Counted from the first letter of the stretch, positions 1 through 5,705 are shown. The stretch is DNA of 8,703 nucleotides from an uncultured Opitutia bacterium (GCA_903853185.1 CAINSX010000257.1:1-8703); one strand, 5' to 3'. The notes: a model not told the origin generated them from the sequence alone. Made by a program: numbers and translations.

Positions 1-3
1 CCC

Positions 4-645
4 GTGGCCACGAAGCTCCTGCTCCTCGACTGTGATTCGACCCTCTCGTCCATCGAAGGGATCGACGAACTGGGCCGCCTGCGTGGGCCGGAGACCTTCA
101 AGGCCGTCGAGGACATGACCAACGCGGCCATGGACGGCGGCACGCCGATGGAGGCCATCTTCGCCAAGCGTCTCGACATCATCAAGCCGACCAAGGCCGA
201 GCTGGAAGCGATCGGCGCGAAGTATATCGTGACCGTCGAGCCCACCGCCAAGGCCACGCTGGACAAGCTCCGCGCCGCTGGATGGAAGATCGCCATCGTC
301 AGCGGCGGCTTCACCCAGGCCATCCTCCCCCTCGCGGCCTTCCTCGGCATCGACCGCGTCGAAGCGGTGATCCTCCGTTTCCACGCTGACGGCTCCTACG
401 CCGGCTTCGACGAGTCCTGCCCCACCTGCCGATCCAAGGGCAAGAACGTCGTCGCCCGTCGCCTCCGCGCCGAACATCAGGCCACGCAGGTCGTCATGGT
501 CGGCGACGGCGCCAGCGATCTCGAGGTCAAGGGCGACGCCGACAAGGTCGTCGGTTTCGGCCGCTACGCCGTCCGCGCCAAGGTGAAAGCCGGCGCCGAT
601 GCGTTTATTACGTCGCTGGATCAGTTGCCGGGCGTGGTGGGTTGA
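4..645 (+). CDS. serB: SerB-like phosphoserine phosphatase (HAD superfamily)
   Basis: A 213-aa soluble HAD-family phosphatase, most like phosphoserine phosphatase, which releases serine from O-phosphoserine in the last step of serine synthesis. HAD motif I is DCDST at residues 9-13, with nucleophile Asp9 and acid/base Asp11, and Glu17 sits where SerB proteins hold substrate. Motif II is IVSGGF with Ser100. Motif III is Lys147 in SKGKN. Motif IV is GDGASDLE with Asp168 and Asp172. These fit the SerB subgroup, and the length is normal for a SerB without an ACT domain. The GTG start lies three bases from the window edge, so an upstream start cannot be excluded. A CPTC pair at 139-142 is an unusual detail. 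Related phosphatases (for example phosphonate or thiamine-phosphate HADs) remain possible, so the exact substrate is inferred. The gene is followed by a repeat-rich gap that may act as its 3' end. Confidence 0.82.
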   Translation: MATKLLLLDCDSTLSSIEGIDELGRLRGPETFKAVEDMTNAAMDGGTPMEAIFAKRLDIIKPTKAELEAIGAKYIVTVEPTAKATLDKLRAAGWKIAIVSGGFTQAILPLAAFLGIDRVEAVILRFHADGSYAGFDESCPTCRSKGKNVVARRLRAEHQATQVVMVGDGASDLEVKGDADKVVGFGRYAVRAKVKAGADAFITSLDQLPGVVG

Positions 646-648
646 CGA

Positions 649-737
649 GGTAGGGCGGGCTCTCCGAGCCCGCCGTTGACCGAATCGACATACGAATCTC
701 CCATTGCGCACGGACGGCTCGGAGATCCGTCCCTACC
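649..737 (+). repeat. REP-like hairpin pair, copy 1 (GTAGGG ... CCCTAC)
   Basis: An outer inverted repeat, GGTAGGG (649-655) and CCCTACC (731-737), encloses two hairpins. The first is GGCGGGCTC, loop TCC, GAGCCCGCC (654-674): nine perfect pairs. The second is GGACGGCTC, loop GGA, GATCCGTCC (712-732): eight of nine pairs. They are separated by 37 bp. Each hairpin read from its outer side is GTAGGG + arm + TCC loop + matching arm, so this is a head-to-tail inverted pair like a BIME built from REP monomers. It starts 4 bp after the serB stop and could also work as a 3' end. The tail CCGAGACAAA after it resembles the tail of copy 2. Confidence 0.8.
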
Positions 738-756
738 CCGAGACAAAGGCTTAACT

Positions 757-797
757 CAAAGGGAAACCGGAAACCGGATGATTGGCTGGGGGTATTA
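757..797 (+). repeat. 73-bp palindromic element family, copy A (left half only)
   Basis: Left end CAAAGGGAAACCGG (757-770), followed by ACCGGATGATTGGCTGGG and a GGTATTATT segment, is nearly identical to the left halves of the copies at 4372 and 5778 (reverse). The right half seen in those copies is missing; at 798 the sequence turns into a hexamer array. It lies about 20 bp after the REP pair. I read it as a truncated copy of a non-coding dispersed repeat. Confidence 0.8.
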
Positions 798-866
798 TTT
801 CGGGTCTCAGGTCTCGGCCCTCGGGTACCAGGTTCGGGCGTTCGGGTACAGGTTCGGGTACGGGGG
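798..866 (+). repeat. Degenerate hexamer array (TWCRGG)
   Basis: The stretch is made of near-repeats of a 6-bp word such as TTCGGG, TACAGG and TACGGG, with occasional 7- or 8-bp units (TCTCAGG, TACCAGG). The clearest part is 841-864: TTCGGG, TACAGG, TTCGGG, TACGGG. No convincing coding frame crosses it. It begins exactly where element copy A loses its right half. Function is unknown. Confidence 0.6.
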
Positions 867-880
867 TGGCGGCATTCGGC

Positions 881-922
881 CATCTGTCCTCTGTCATCGA
901 TTCAGCCATCCATGCCTACCCC
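881..922 (+). repeat. Relic of a 12-mer array upstream of thuA-like gene
   Basis: CATCTGTCCTC (881-891), GATTCAGCCATC (899-910) and CATGCCTACCCC (911-922) resemble the 12-mers CATTCAGTCCTC, CATTCAGACCTC and CATGCCGTCCTC seen at 8438-8473. The two adjacent 12-mers keep the 12-bp spacing. The similarity is moderate (9 to 10 of 12 bases), so this is a weak call. The rest of the gap up to 993 shows only C-rich sequence without recognisable signals. Confidence 0.3.
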
Positions 923-981
923 TACCCCTTTCTCCTTCTGCATCGACACAACTATGTCGTGACGCGGTCCCGACCCTACCT

Positions 982-987
982 TAAATT
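982..987 (+). promoter_or_regulatory. Possible -10 box for a leaderless thuA-like transcript
   Basis: TAAATT matches four of six bases of the sigma-70 -10 box and fits TANNNT. It sits at -12 to -7 from the ATG, which would put the transcript start at or near the A of the start codon. No clear -35 box or Shine-Dalgarno sequence is seen. This is an inference from position alone. Confidence 0.3.
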
Positions 988-993
988 AGCCCC

Positions 994-1812
994 ATGCGCT
1001 GCCTCCTTCCCCTGCTCGCCCTCGTTTCCGCTTTCGCGGCCGAGGCCCCTGCCCCGCTCCGCGTCTTCATCCGCTGCGGACCGAAGACCCATGGCCCGGG
1101 CGACCATGACCACCCGGCCTTCGCGCGCGACTGGCAACCGCTGCTCACCGCGGCACGCATGACAGTTTCGGTCGGCGACGCCGACGCCAAGGGCGTGCAG
1201 ACTTTCCCGTCCGACGAACAGCTCGCGCAGACCGACGTGCTCATCATCCACCGCCAAGGCGGCGGCGACTTCAAGCCGGACGAACAGGTCCGCGTCGCGA
1301 AGTTTGCGGCCCGCGGCGGCAGCTTCGTCGTCATCCATGCCGGTTCCGTCGCCGGCAACGATGCCTCGGCCAACTTCTACAAGGACCTCATCGGTGGCTC
1401 CTGGCGACAGAAGGTCACCAAGTGGCGCGAAGGCCCGATGGAACTCACGTTCGTCGACAAGGCGCACGGCATCTCCGGAGGCATCGCCGACTTCGGCATG
1501 AAGGATGAGATCTATTACGACATGGACATGCGACCTGACGTCCATGCGCTCGCGACCGCGATCACGCCGAAGAAAGGCGAGAAGCCGGACATCCAGACGC
1601 AACTCTGGACCTACGAGAAGCCAGGCGCGCAGCGCGCCTTCGTCTTCATCCCCGGCCACACCTACCTGAACTTCAGCCGCACCGACGTGAAGCTCCTGCT
1701 CCTGCGCGGCATCGCCTGGGCCGGACGACGCGCCAACGTGGGCGAATACGATGGCTGGGCGCGCGTGTCGCTCTCGCCTTCGTTCCCGCCGGACTCGCTG
1801 CCGAAGAAGTAA
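994..1812 (+). CDS. Secreted ThuA-domain protein (trehalose utilization-like)
   Basis: A 272-aa protein with an N-terminal signal peptide: MRC, a hydrophobic stretch at residues 4-15, and a likely cut near SAFAA (12-16), so it probably acts outside the cytoplasm. The rest is one ThuA-like domain, a flavodoxin/glutamine-amidotransferase-like fold common in Planctomycetes and Verrucomicrobia. Typical landmarks are THGPGDHDH (32-40), DVLIIH (81-86), FVVIHAG (111-117), GGSW (134-137), HGI (158-160), DEIYYD (171-176) and the C-terminal GHTYLNF (221-227). The family is linked to sugar use, but the reaction is not settled, so no substrate is assigned. The ATG is preceded by CCCC and has no Shine-Dalgarno sequence. 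The gene runs into the convergent SRPBCC gene with only 2 bp between stop codons. Confidence 0.85.
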   Translation: MRCLLPLLALVSAFAAEAPAPLRVFIRCGPKTHGPGDHDHPAFARDWQPLLTAARMTVSVGDADAKGVQTFPSDEQLAQTDVLIIHRQGGGDFKPDEQVRVAKFAARGGSFVVIHAGSVAGNDASANFYKDLIGGSWRQKVTKWREGPMELTFVDKAHGISGGIADFGMKDEIYYDMDMRPDVHALATAITPKKGEKPDIQTQLWTYEKPGAQRAFVFIPGHTYLNFSRTDVKLLLLRGIAWAGRRANVGEYDGWARVSLSPSFPPDSLPKK

Positions 1813-1814
1813 GG

Positions 1815-2336
1815 CTAGCAGCCCAGGATCTCGCGGATCTTCGCTCGACGATAGCGGAAGATTCCTTCCACCTTCTTCTTCACGAACGGATAGGCGACTT
1901 CGCCGAACGGCCAGAGCGGCAGCTTATAGAGGACTTCGTCGTCCATACGCGTCTTGCCGCCTTCATCGGTGAACGTGTGCGTATGGAACCAGACGGCGTA
2001 AGGACCTTTGATCTGCTCGTCAGCGAAGACGTAAGGCGGGTCCCAATGGGTGATGCGCGTGCGCCATCCGAACGGAATACCGCTCATCTTCAGGTCATAA
2101 TCAATCAGGGCGCCTTGGCGCATGAAGATCGGTAACGGGGTCTTGATGCGGAAACTCAGCTCCGGCGGGGTGATCGCTTGGAGATTCTCGGCCTTGGAGA
2201 AGAATTCGAAGACCTGCTCGATGGGCAGCGGCAGGAGCGTGCTCTCGAAGTAGCGGTGGACGCCCGTGGGCAACGAATTCGGCTTCGCGAGATGGTCGCG
2301 GCGATAGGCGCGGATGACGTCGCTGTAGTCGGACAC
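1815..2336 (-). CDS. SRPBCC-fold (START-like ligand-binding) protein
   Basis: A 173-aa soluble protein of the SRPBCC/polyketide-cyclase fold, a hydrophobic-cavity helix-grip domain. Residues 26-46 carry the opening strand and helix (HRYFEST ... EQVFEFFS). They are followed by NLQAITPPELSFRI (51-64), PLPIFMRQGALIDY (67-80), GWRTRITHWDPPYVFADEQ (90-108), GPYAVWFHTHTF (111-122) and DDEVLYKLPLWPFG (132-145). This pattern matches the SRPBCC group also found fused to TIGR01777 epimerases and often mislabelled as a cell-division inhibitor. The ligand is unknown. GTG at 2334-2336 is chosen because the frame further upstream is non-homologous and overlaps the divergent gene. That GTG is preceded by CCACCACCC with no Shine-Dalgarno sequence. 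Its stop codon faces the ThuA-domain gene 2 bp away. Confidence 0.8.
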   Translation of the reverse strand: MSDYSDVIRAYRRDHLAKPNSLPTGVHRYFESTLLPLPIEQVFEFFSKAENLQAITPPELSFRIKTPLPIFMRQGALIDYDLKMSGIPFGWRTRITHWDPPYVFADEQIKGPYAVWFHTHTFTDEGGKTRMDDEVLYKLPLWPFGEVAYPFVKKKVEGIFRYRRAKIREILGC

Positions 2337-2375
2337 GGGTGGTGGCGGTAAAGGCAGGCTGGCTTGTCCCGGGCG

Positions 2376-2446
2376 GGGTGTCAAGGGACGCCCAAGGGGA
2401 AAGGGCTTGCCGAGGGCACCGGTCGGGCTTCCCTTGGAGGACACCC
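2376..2446 (+). promoter_or_regulatory. Nested inverted repeat covering the GGAGG of the next gene
   Basis: GGGTGTC (2376-2382) pairs perfectly with GACACCC (2440-2446). Inside it, CCAAGGGGAA (2392-2401) can pair with TTCCCTTGG (2429-2437), or AAGGG (2383-2387) with CCCTT (2431-2435). The GGAGG at 2436-2440, the only good Shine-Dalgarno sequence in the window, falls within the paired region, 13 bases before the ATG. If transcribed, the leader could hide that site. No known riboswitch class is recognised. It lies in the 117-bp divergent gap, so promoters for both neighbours must also fit here. Confidence 0.4.
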
Positions 2447-2453
2447 TTTTCCA

Positions 2454-2954
2454 ATGGCCTCCCCCCATTCTCGACGCAAGACCACCGGCGCCTTCGGCAA
2501 CAACAAGCCCCGCGAGATCAAGCGCGACTTCACCCGTCCCGAGCCGACCCCGGTCGACACGACCCCGCGCGAACCCAGTTTCGCTGACAAGCTCATTACC
2601 TTCGCCCAGCCGATTCTCGAGCAGGCCGGCGGCAACCACACCGCCGCCAAGGGCGCCATGAACGTCGCCATCCTCATCTGGAACGCAGCCATCGAAGGAG
2701 GCCCCAAGATCCAGGACGCCAAGGCCACCCTCGCCAAGCTCCCCGGCGCCACCGCCGAGCAGGTCGAAGAACTCGTCACCACCATGGTCGCCCGCAAGAC
2801 GGAGCTGTACCCCGAGGAGAAGATGATCGTCACCAATTTCATCCTGAAGTTCAGCCACAAGCGCGGCGCCCAGTTCCGCGTCTCCGCCGTCAACATCAAC
2901 CCCGAAGGCGTCAAGAAGGCCGACCTTTCGGACATGGTGAAGGTCTCGGGCTGA
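2454..2954 (+). CDS. Conserved-looking hypothetical protein, 166 aa
   Basis: I do not recognise the family. Residues 1-40 are basic, proline-rich and probably disordered (SPHSRRKTTGAFGNNKPR). Residues 43-133 look like a helical domain, with FADKLITFAQPILEQAGG, AAKGAMNVAILIWNAAIEGG and a helix around EQVEELVTTMVARKTELYP. The end (134-166) is basic, then strand-like (FRVSAVNI). There is no signal peptide, membrane segment or metal motif. Codon use (strong G/C at third positions) matches the neighbours, which supports a real gene. ATG 2454 is preferred over the upstream TTG at 2364 because GGAGG lies at 2436-2440 and the extra 30 residues look like non-coding translation. It is followed after 41 to 53 bp by dihydroorotase on the same strand, so the two may be co-transcribed. 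Confidence 0.7.
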   Translation: MASPHSRRKTTGAFGNNKPREIKRDFTRPEPTPVDTTPREPSFADKLITFAQPILEQAGGNHTAAKGAMNVAILIWNAAIEGGPKIQDAKATLAKLPGATAEQVEELVTTMVARKTELYPEEKMIVTNFILKFSHKRGAQFRVSAVNINPEGVKKADLSDMVKVSG

Positions 2955-3007
2955 TCCGGCGTTTCCCGTTTGCGGTGACCGGGGTTTCGGGCTGAATGAT
3001 CCTGCCC

Positions 3008-4354
3008 ATGTCCACCGTCGTCCTCCGCAACGCCGAGATCATCAACGAAGGCCGACGCCTCCGCGCCGACGTCCTCATCCGTTCCGGCCGCATCGAGCGC
3101 ATCGGGAGCATCCCCGCCGGCACGAAGGCCGACCAGGAATACGACCTGAGCGGCAAACTCCTGCTACCTGGCCTGATCGACGATCAGGTGCATTTCCGCG
3201 AACCCGGCCTGACCCACAAGGCCTGCATCGCCAGTGAAGCCCGCGCGGCCGTGGCCGGCGGTGTGACATCGTTCATGGAAATGCCGAACACGAACCCTCC
3301 CGCGACCACGCACGAGGAACTCGAGAAGAAATACGCCATCGGCGCGGCCACCTCCGTCGCTAACTACTCCTTCTTCTTCGGTGCGACCAACACCAACCTC
3401 GACGCCGTCAAGGCGACCGACCCGCGCAAGGTCTGCGGGGTGAAGGTCTTCATGGGCTCCTCGACCGGCGACATGCTCGTCGATGCCGCTGCCACGCTCG
3501 AAGGCATCTTCCGCCACTCCCCCACCCTGATCGCGACGCACTGCGAGGATACCCCACGCATCAAGATCGCCGAAGCCGCCGCCAAGGCCAAGTGGGGCGA
3601 CGACGTCCCGGCGGGCGAGCACCCGCGTATCCGCGACGCCGAGGCCTGCTACGCTTCTTCGTCGATGGCTGCCGAGCTCGCCAAACGTCACGACGCGCGC
3701 CTGCACATCCTGCACATCACCACCGCCAAGGAGCTTTCGCTCTTCGCTGCCGCGCCGCTCAAGGGCAAGCGCCTGACCGCCGAAGCCTGCGTGCACCATC
3801 TCTGGTTCGCCGAAGAGGATTACGCCCGCCTCGGCCACCAGATTAAATGCAACCCGGCTATTAAGACTTCCGCCGACCGCGCCGCCGTCCGTGCCGCCGT
3901 GGCCTCCGGGGTCATCGACGTCATCGCGACCGACCACGCCCCGCACACGCGCGAGGAGAAGGCCCAGACCTACTTCAAGGCGCCCTCCGGCCTCCCGCTC
4001 GTACAGCACTCCCTCCAGGTGCTCCTCGACCTCGTCGCCCAGGGCGTGCTCACGCTCGAGACCGCGGTCGAACGTGCCTGCCATGCCCCCGCGGTGCTCT
4101 TCGGCATCGAACAGCGCGGCTTCATCCGCGAAGGCTACTGGGCCGACCTCGTGGTCGTGGACGCGAAGAAGCCTTACGCCGTCAAGGCCAGCAACCTCCT
4201 CTACCAATGCGGCTGGTCGCCGCTCGAAGGCCATACCTTCGGCAGCACCATCGAGCGCACCTTCGTCAACGGCGTCTGCGTCTTCGAAGACGGCAAGATC
4301 CGCGCGGATGCGCCGCGCGGCATGCGCCTGACGTTTGATGGAAATGCGCGGTAA
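3008..4354 (+). CDS. pyrC: Dihydroorotase
   Basis: A 448-aa cytoplasmic amidohydrolase that interconverts carbamoyl-aspartate and dihydroorotate, step three of pyrimidine synthesis. The order is a small N-terminal beta part, then a metal-dependent TIM barrel, then a C-terminal beta part (GYWADLVVVD, NGVCVFEDGK). Landmarks: DDQVHFREPGLTHK (58-71), MPNTNPP (92-98), VKVFMGSSTG with Lys146 as the expected carbamylated lysine, THCED with His178, HILHIT with His236, CNPAIK (281-286) and ATDHAPH with Asp309. The first histidine of the usual HxH pair is Gln60. I recall DQVHFREPG from dihydroorotases of Bacteroidetes and allies, so this looks like a subtype trait and not damage. ATG 3008 (preceded by CCC) is chosen over the in-frame ATG at 2996, since MSTVVLRN fits the family's usual opening. 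No pyr neighbours are present. Confidence 0.9.
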   Translation: MSTVVLRNAEIINEGRRLRADVLIRSGRIERIGSIPAGTKADQEYDLSGKLLLPGLIDDQVHFREPGLTHKACIASEARAAVAGGVTSFMEMPNTNPPATTHEELEKKYAIGAATSVANYSFFFGATNTNLDAVKATDPRKVCGVKVFMGSSTGDMLVDAAATLEGIFRHSPTLIATHCEDTPRIKIAEAAAKAKWGDDVPAGEHPRIRDAEACYASSSMAAELAKRHDARLHILHITTAKELSLFAAAPLKGKRLTAEACVHHLWFAEEDYARLGHQIKCNPAIKTSADRAAVRAAVASGVIDVIATDHAPHTREEKAQTYFKAPSGLPLVQHSLQVLLDLVAQGVLTLETAVERACHAPAVLFGIEQRGFIREGYWADLVVVDAKKPYAVKASNLLYQCGWSPLEGHTFGSTIERTFVNGVCVFEDGKIRADAPRGMRLTFDGNAR

Positions 4355-4371
4355 GAGATAACCCTTCGAAT

Positions 4372-4444
4372 CAAAGGGAAACCGGAGACCGGATGATTGG
4401 CTGGGGTTATTAAATGCCGCAGCAAATATCCCAGTCTCCCCTTG
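4372..4444 (+). repeat. 73-bp palindromic element, copy B
   Basis: The copy runs from CAAAGGGAAACCGG (4372-4385) to AGTCTCCCCTTG (4433-4444); the outer ends are an imperfect inverted repeat. The core ACCGGATGATTGGCTGGGG, then TTATTA, then ATGCCGCAGCAA is shared with copy C (reverse). Compared with C, it has an extra AAACCGG-type unit on the left and lacks about 9 bp (GGTTTCCGG) on the right, yet the total length is the same. It begins 17 bp after the dihydroorotase stop, so it may shape the 3' end of that transcript. There is no clear target-site duplication. Confidence 0.85.
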
Positions 4445-4449
4445 CGGTT

Positions 4450-4540
4450 CTTGCTCCCTTGTCCCCGTGTCACCTGGCCCACTTGCCCCCTCGCGTGCAC
4501 GCGTTCCCCTTGCCACCTCACCAACCTACCCCCTAGTTTC
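4450..4540 (+). repeat. Degenerate octamer array (CTTGYCCC) in front of tgt
   Basis: From 4450 the sequence reads in strict 8-bp steps: CTTGCTCC, CTTGTCCC, CGTGTCAC, CTGGCCCA, CTTGCCCC, CTCGCGTG, CACGCGTT. After a 3-bp shift it continues CTTGCCAC, CTCACCAA, CCTACCCC, CTAGTTTC (4509-4540). It ends 5 bp before the tgt start, so it occupies the place of the tgt promoter and leader. A related array with the same word lies at 5870-5909. No preQ1 riboswitch-like structure is evident here. Confidence 0.65.
4534..4539 (+). promoter_or_regulatory. Possible -10 box for a leaderless tgt transcript
   Basis: TAGTTT fits TANNNT and lies at -12 to -7 from the tgt GTG, the same position as TAAATT before the ThuA-domain gene. 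No Shine-Dalgarno sequence separates it from the start. The match to the -10 consensus is only three of six, so this rests mainly on position. Confidence 0.22.
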
Positions 4541-4545
4541 CGCCC

Positions 4546-5688
4546 GTGTTCACCCTGCTTAAGACTGATACGACGACGGCGGCGCGCCTCGGCGTCCTGA
4601 AGACGCCCCATGGAGAGGTCCGCACACCGGTCTTCATGCCGGTCGGCACCCAGGCCACGGTCAAGGGCCTCTCGCCCCAGCAGGTCGCCGAGACGGGCGC
4701 CCAGATCCTACTCAGCAACACCTACCACCTGAACCTTCGCCCGGGCCGTGAGATCGTGCGCGCCGCCGGTGGTCTTCATAAATTCATGCACTGGGACAAG
4801 CCGATCCTGACCGATAGCGGCGGCTTTCAGGTCTTCTCGCTGGCGAAGCTACGCACGATCACCGACGAGGGCATCCATTTCAGCTCCCACCTCGACGGCA
4901 ATAAGCTATTCCTCAATGTGAAGGACTGCTTCGACATCCAGGATGCCCTCGGCTCGGACATCGCCATGGTGCTCGACGAGTGTCCGCCCTACCCCTGCGA
5001 GCGCGCCGCGTGTGAAGTCGCGGTGAACCGGTCCATCCGCTGGGCCAAGGAGATGCTCCAGTTGGCCAAGGACAGCGGCTTCCTGGCCTCGGGCCGTCAC
5101 CTTTTCTGCATCAATCAGGGCTCGGTCTACGACGACCTCCGTATCCGTTGCGCTGAGGAGCTCGGCGGACTTGATTTCCCTGGCCACGCCATCGGCGGCG
5201 TCAGCGTCGGCGAGCCCGAAGAGCACATGCTCCATCAGGTGGGCCTCGTCGCGCCGCTCCTGCCTAAGAACAAGCCCCGCTACGTCATGGGCGTCGGCAC
5301 CCCGCCCCAACTCCTCCGCATGGTCGCGCTCGGCGCCGACATGTTCGACTGCACGATGCCGACCCGCATTGGTCGCCACGGCGGTGCGTTCACGCCCGAT
5401 GGTCCGATCAGCGTGAAGCACCTACGCTACCGCGATGACCACCGTCCGCTCGTGGAAGGCATGGACAACTACACCTGCCGCCACTTCTCCCGCGCGTACC
5501 TACGTCACCTGCACCACGCCGGCGAACAGCTTGGCGGCACCTTGCTCGCGCTGCACAATATCCACTTCCTGCAGGACCTCATGGCCCAGGCCCACGTGCA
5601 CATCGCCGCGGGCGACTTCGCCGCCTGGTCCAAGTCCTGGTGCGAACGTTACGAAGCCGGCGCGAAGGACGAGATTCCGGCGGACTAG
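4546..5688 (+). CDS. tgt: tRNA-guanine transglycosylase (queuine tRNA-ribosyltransferase)
   Basis: A 380-aa cytoplasmic enzyme that swaps guanine-34 for preQ1 in tRNAs with GUN anticodons, a step of queuosine synthesis. The TIM-barrel landmarks are TPVFMPVGTQATVKG (27-41), NTYHLNLRPG (58-67), DSGGFQVFSL (90-99; Asp90 is the acid/base), VLDECPPY (142-149), GGVSVGE (217-223), VMGVGTP (247-253) and FDCTMPTRIGRHG (267-279; Asp268 is the nucleophile). The C-terminal zinc site is unusual: the family pattern C-x-C-x2-C ... H is here Met306, Asn308, Cys311 ... His337, so two cysteines are gone while spacing is kept. The catalytic part is intact, so the gene is unlikely to be a pseudogene. The GTG start follows CGCCC with no Shine-Dalgarno sequence. 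Other queuosine genes (queA, queC to queG) are not in the window. Confidence 0.93.
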   Translation: MFTLLKTDTTTAARLGVLKTPHGEVRTPVFMPVGTQATVKGLSPQQVAETGAQILLSNTYHLNLRPGREIVRAAGGLHKFMHWDKPILTDSGGFQVFSLAKLRTITDEGIHFSSHLDGNKLFLNVKDCFDIQDALGSDIAMVLDECPPYPCERAACEVAVNRSIRWAKEMLQLAKDSGFLASGRHLFCINQGSVYDDLRIRCAEELGGLDFPGHAIGGVSVGEPEEHMLHQVGLVAPLLPKNKPRYVMGVGTPPQLLRMVALGADMFDCTMPTRIGRHGGAFTPDGPISVKHLRYRDDHRPLVEGMDNYTCRHFSRAYLRHLHHAGEQLGGTLLALHNIHFLQDLMAQAHVHIAAGDFAAWSKSWCERYEAGAKDEIPAD

Positions 5689-5705
5689 AGGCAGGCACTC
5701 CCAAG

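Noticed and set aside
2337..2858. Upstream extension of the SRPBCC frame on the minus strand
   Set aside because: It runs opposite the 166-aa gene and shows no SRPBCC sequence; the GTG at 2336 with CCC context gives a normal-length protein.
3164..4516. Very long minus-strand open frame opposite dihydroorotase
   Set aside because: The plus strand encodes a clear dihydroorotase; GC-rich third positions keep the opposite frame open. The translation is low-complexity and matches nothing.
4355..4545. preQ1 riboswitch before tgt
   Set aside because: The gap is filled by the 73-bp element and the octamer array; no small pseudoknot with an A-rich tail is visible.
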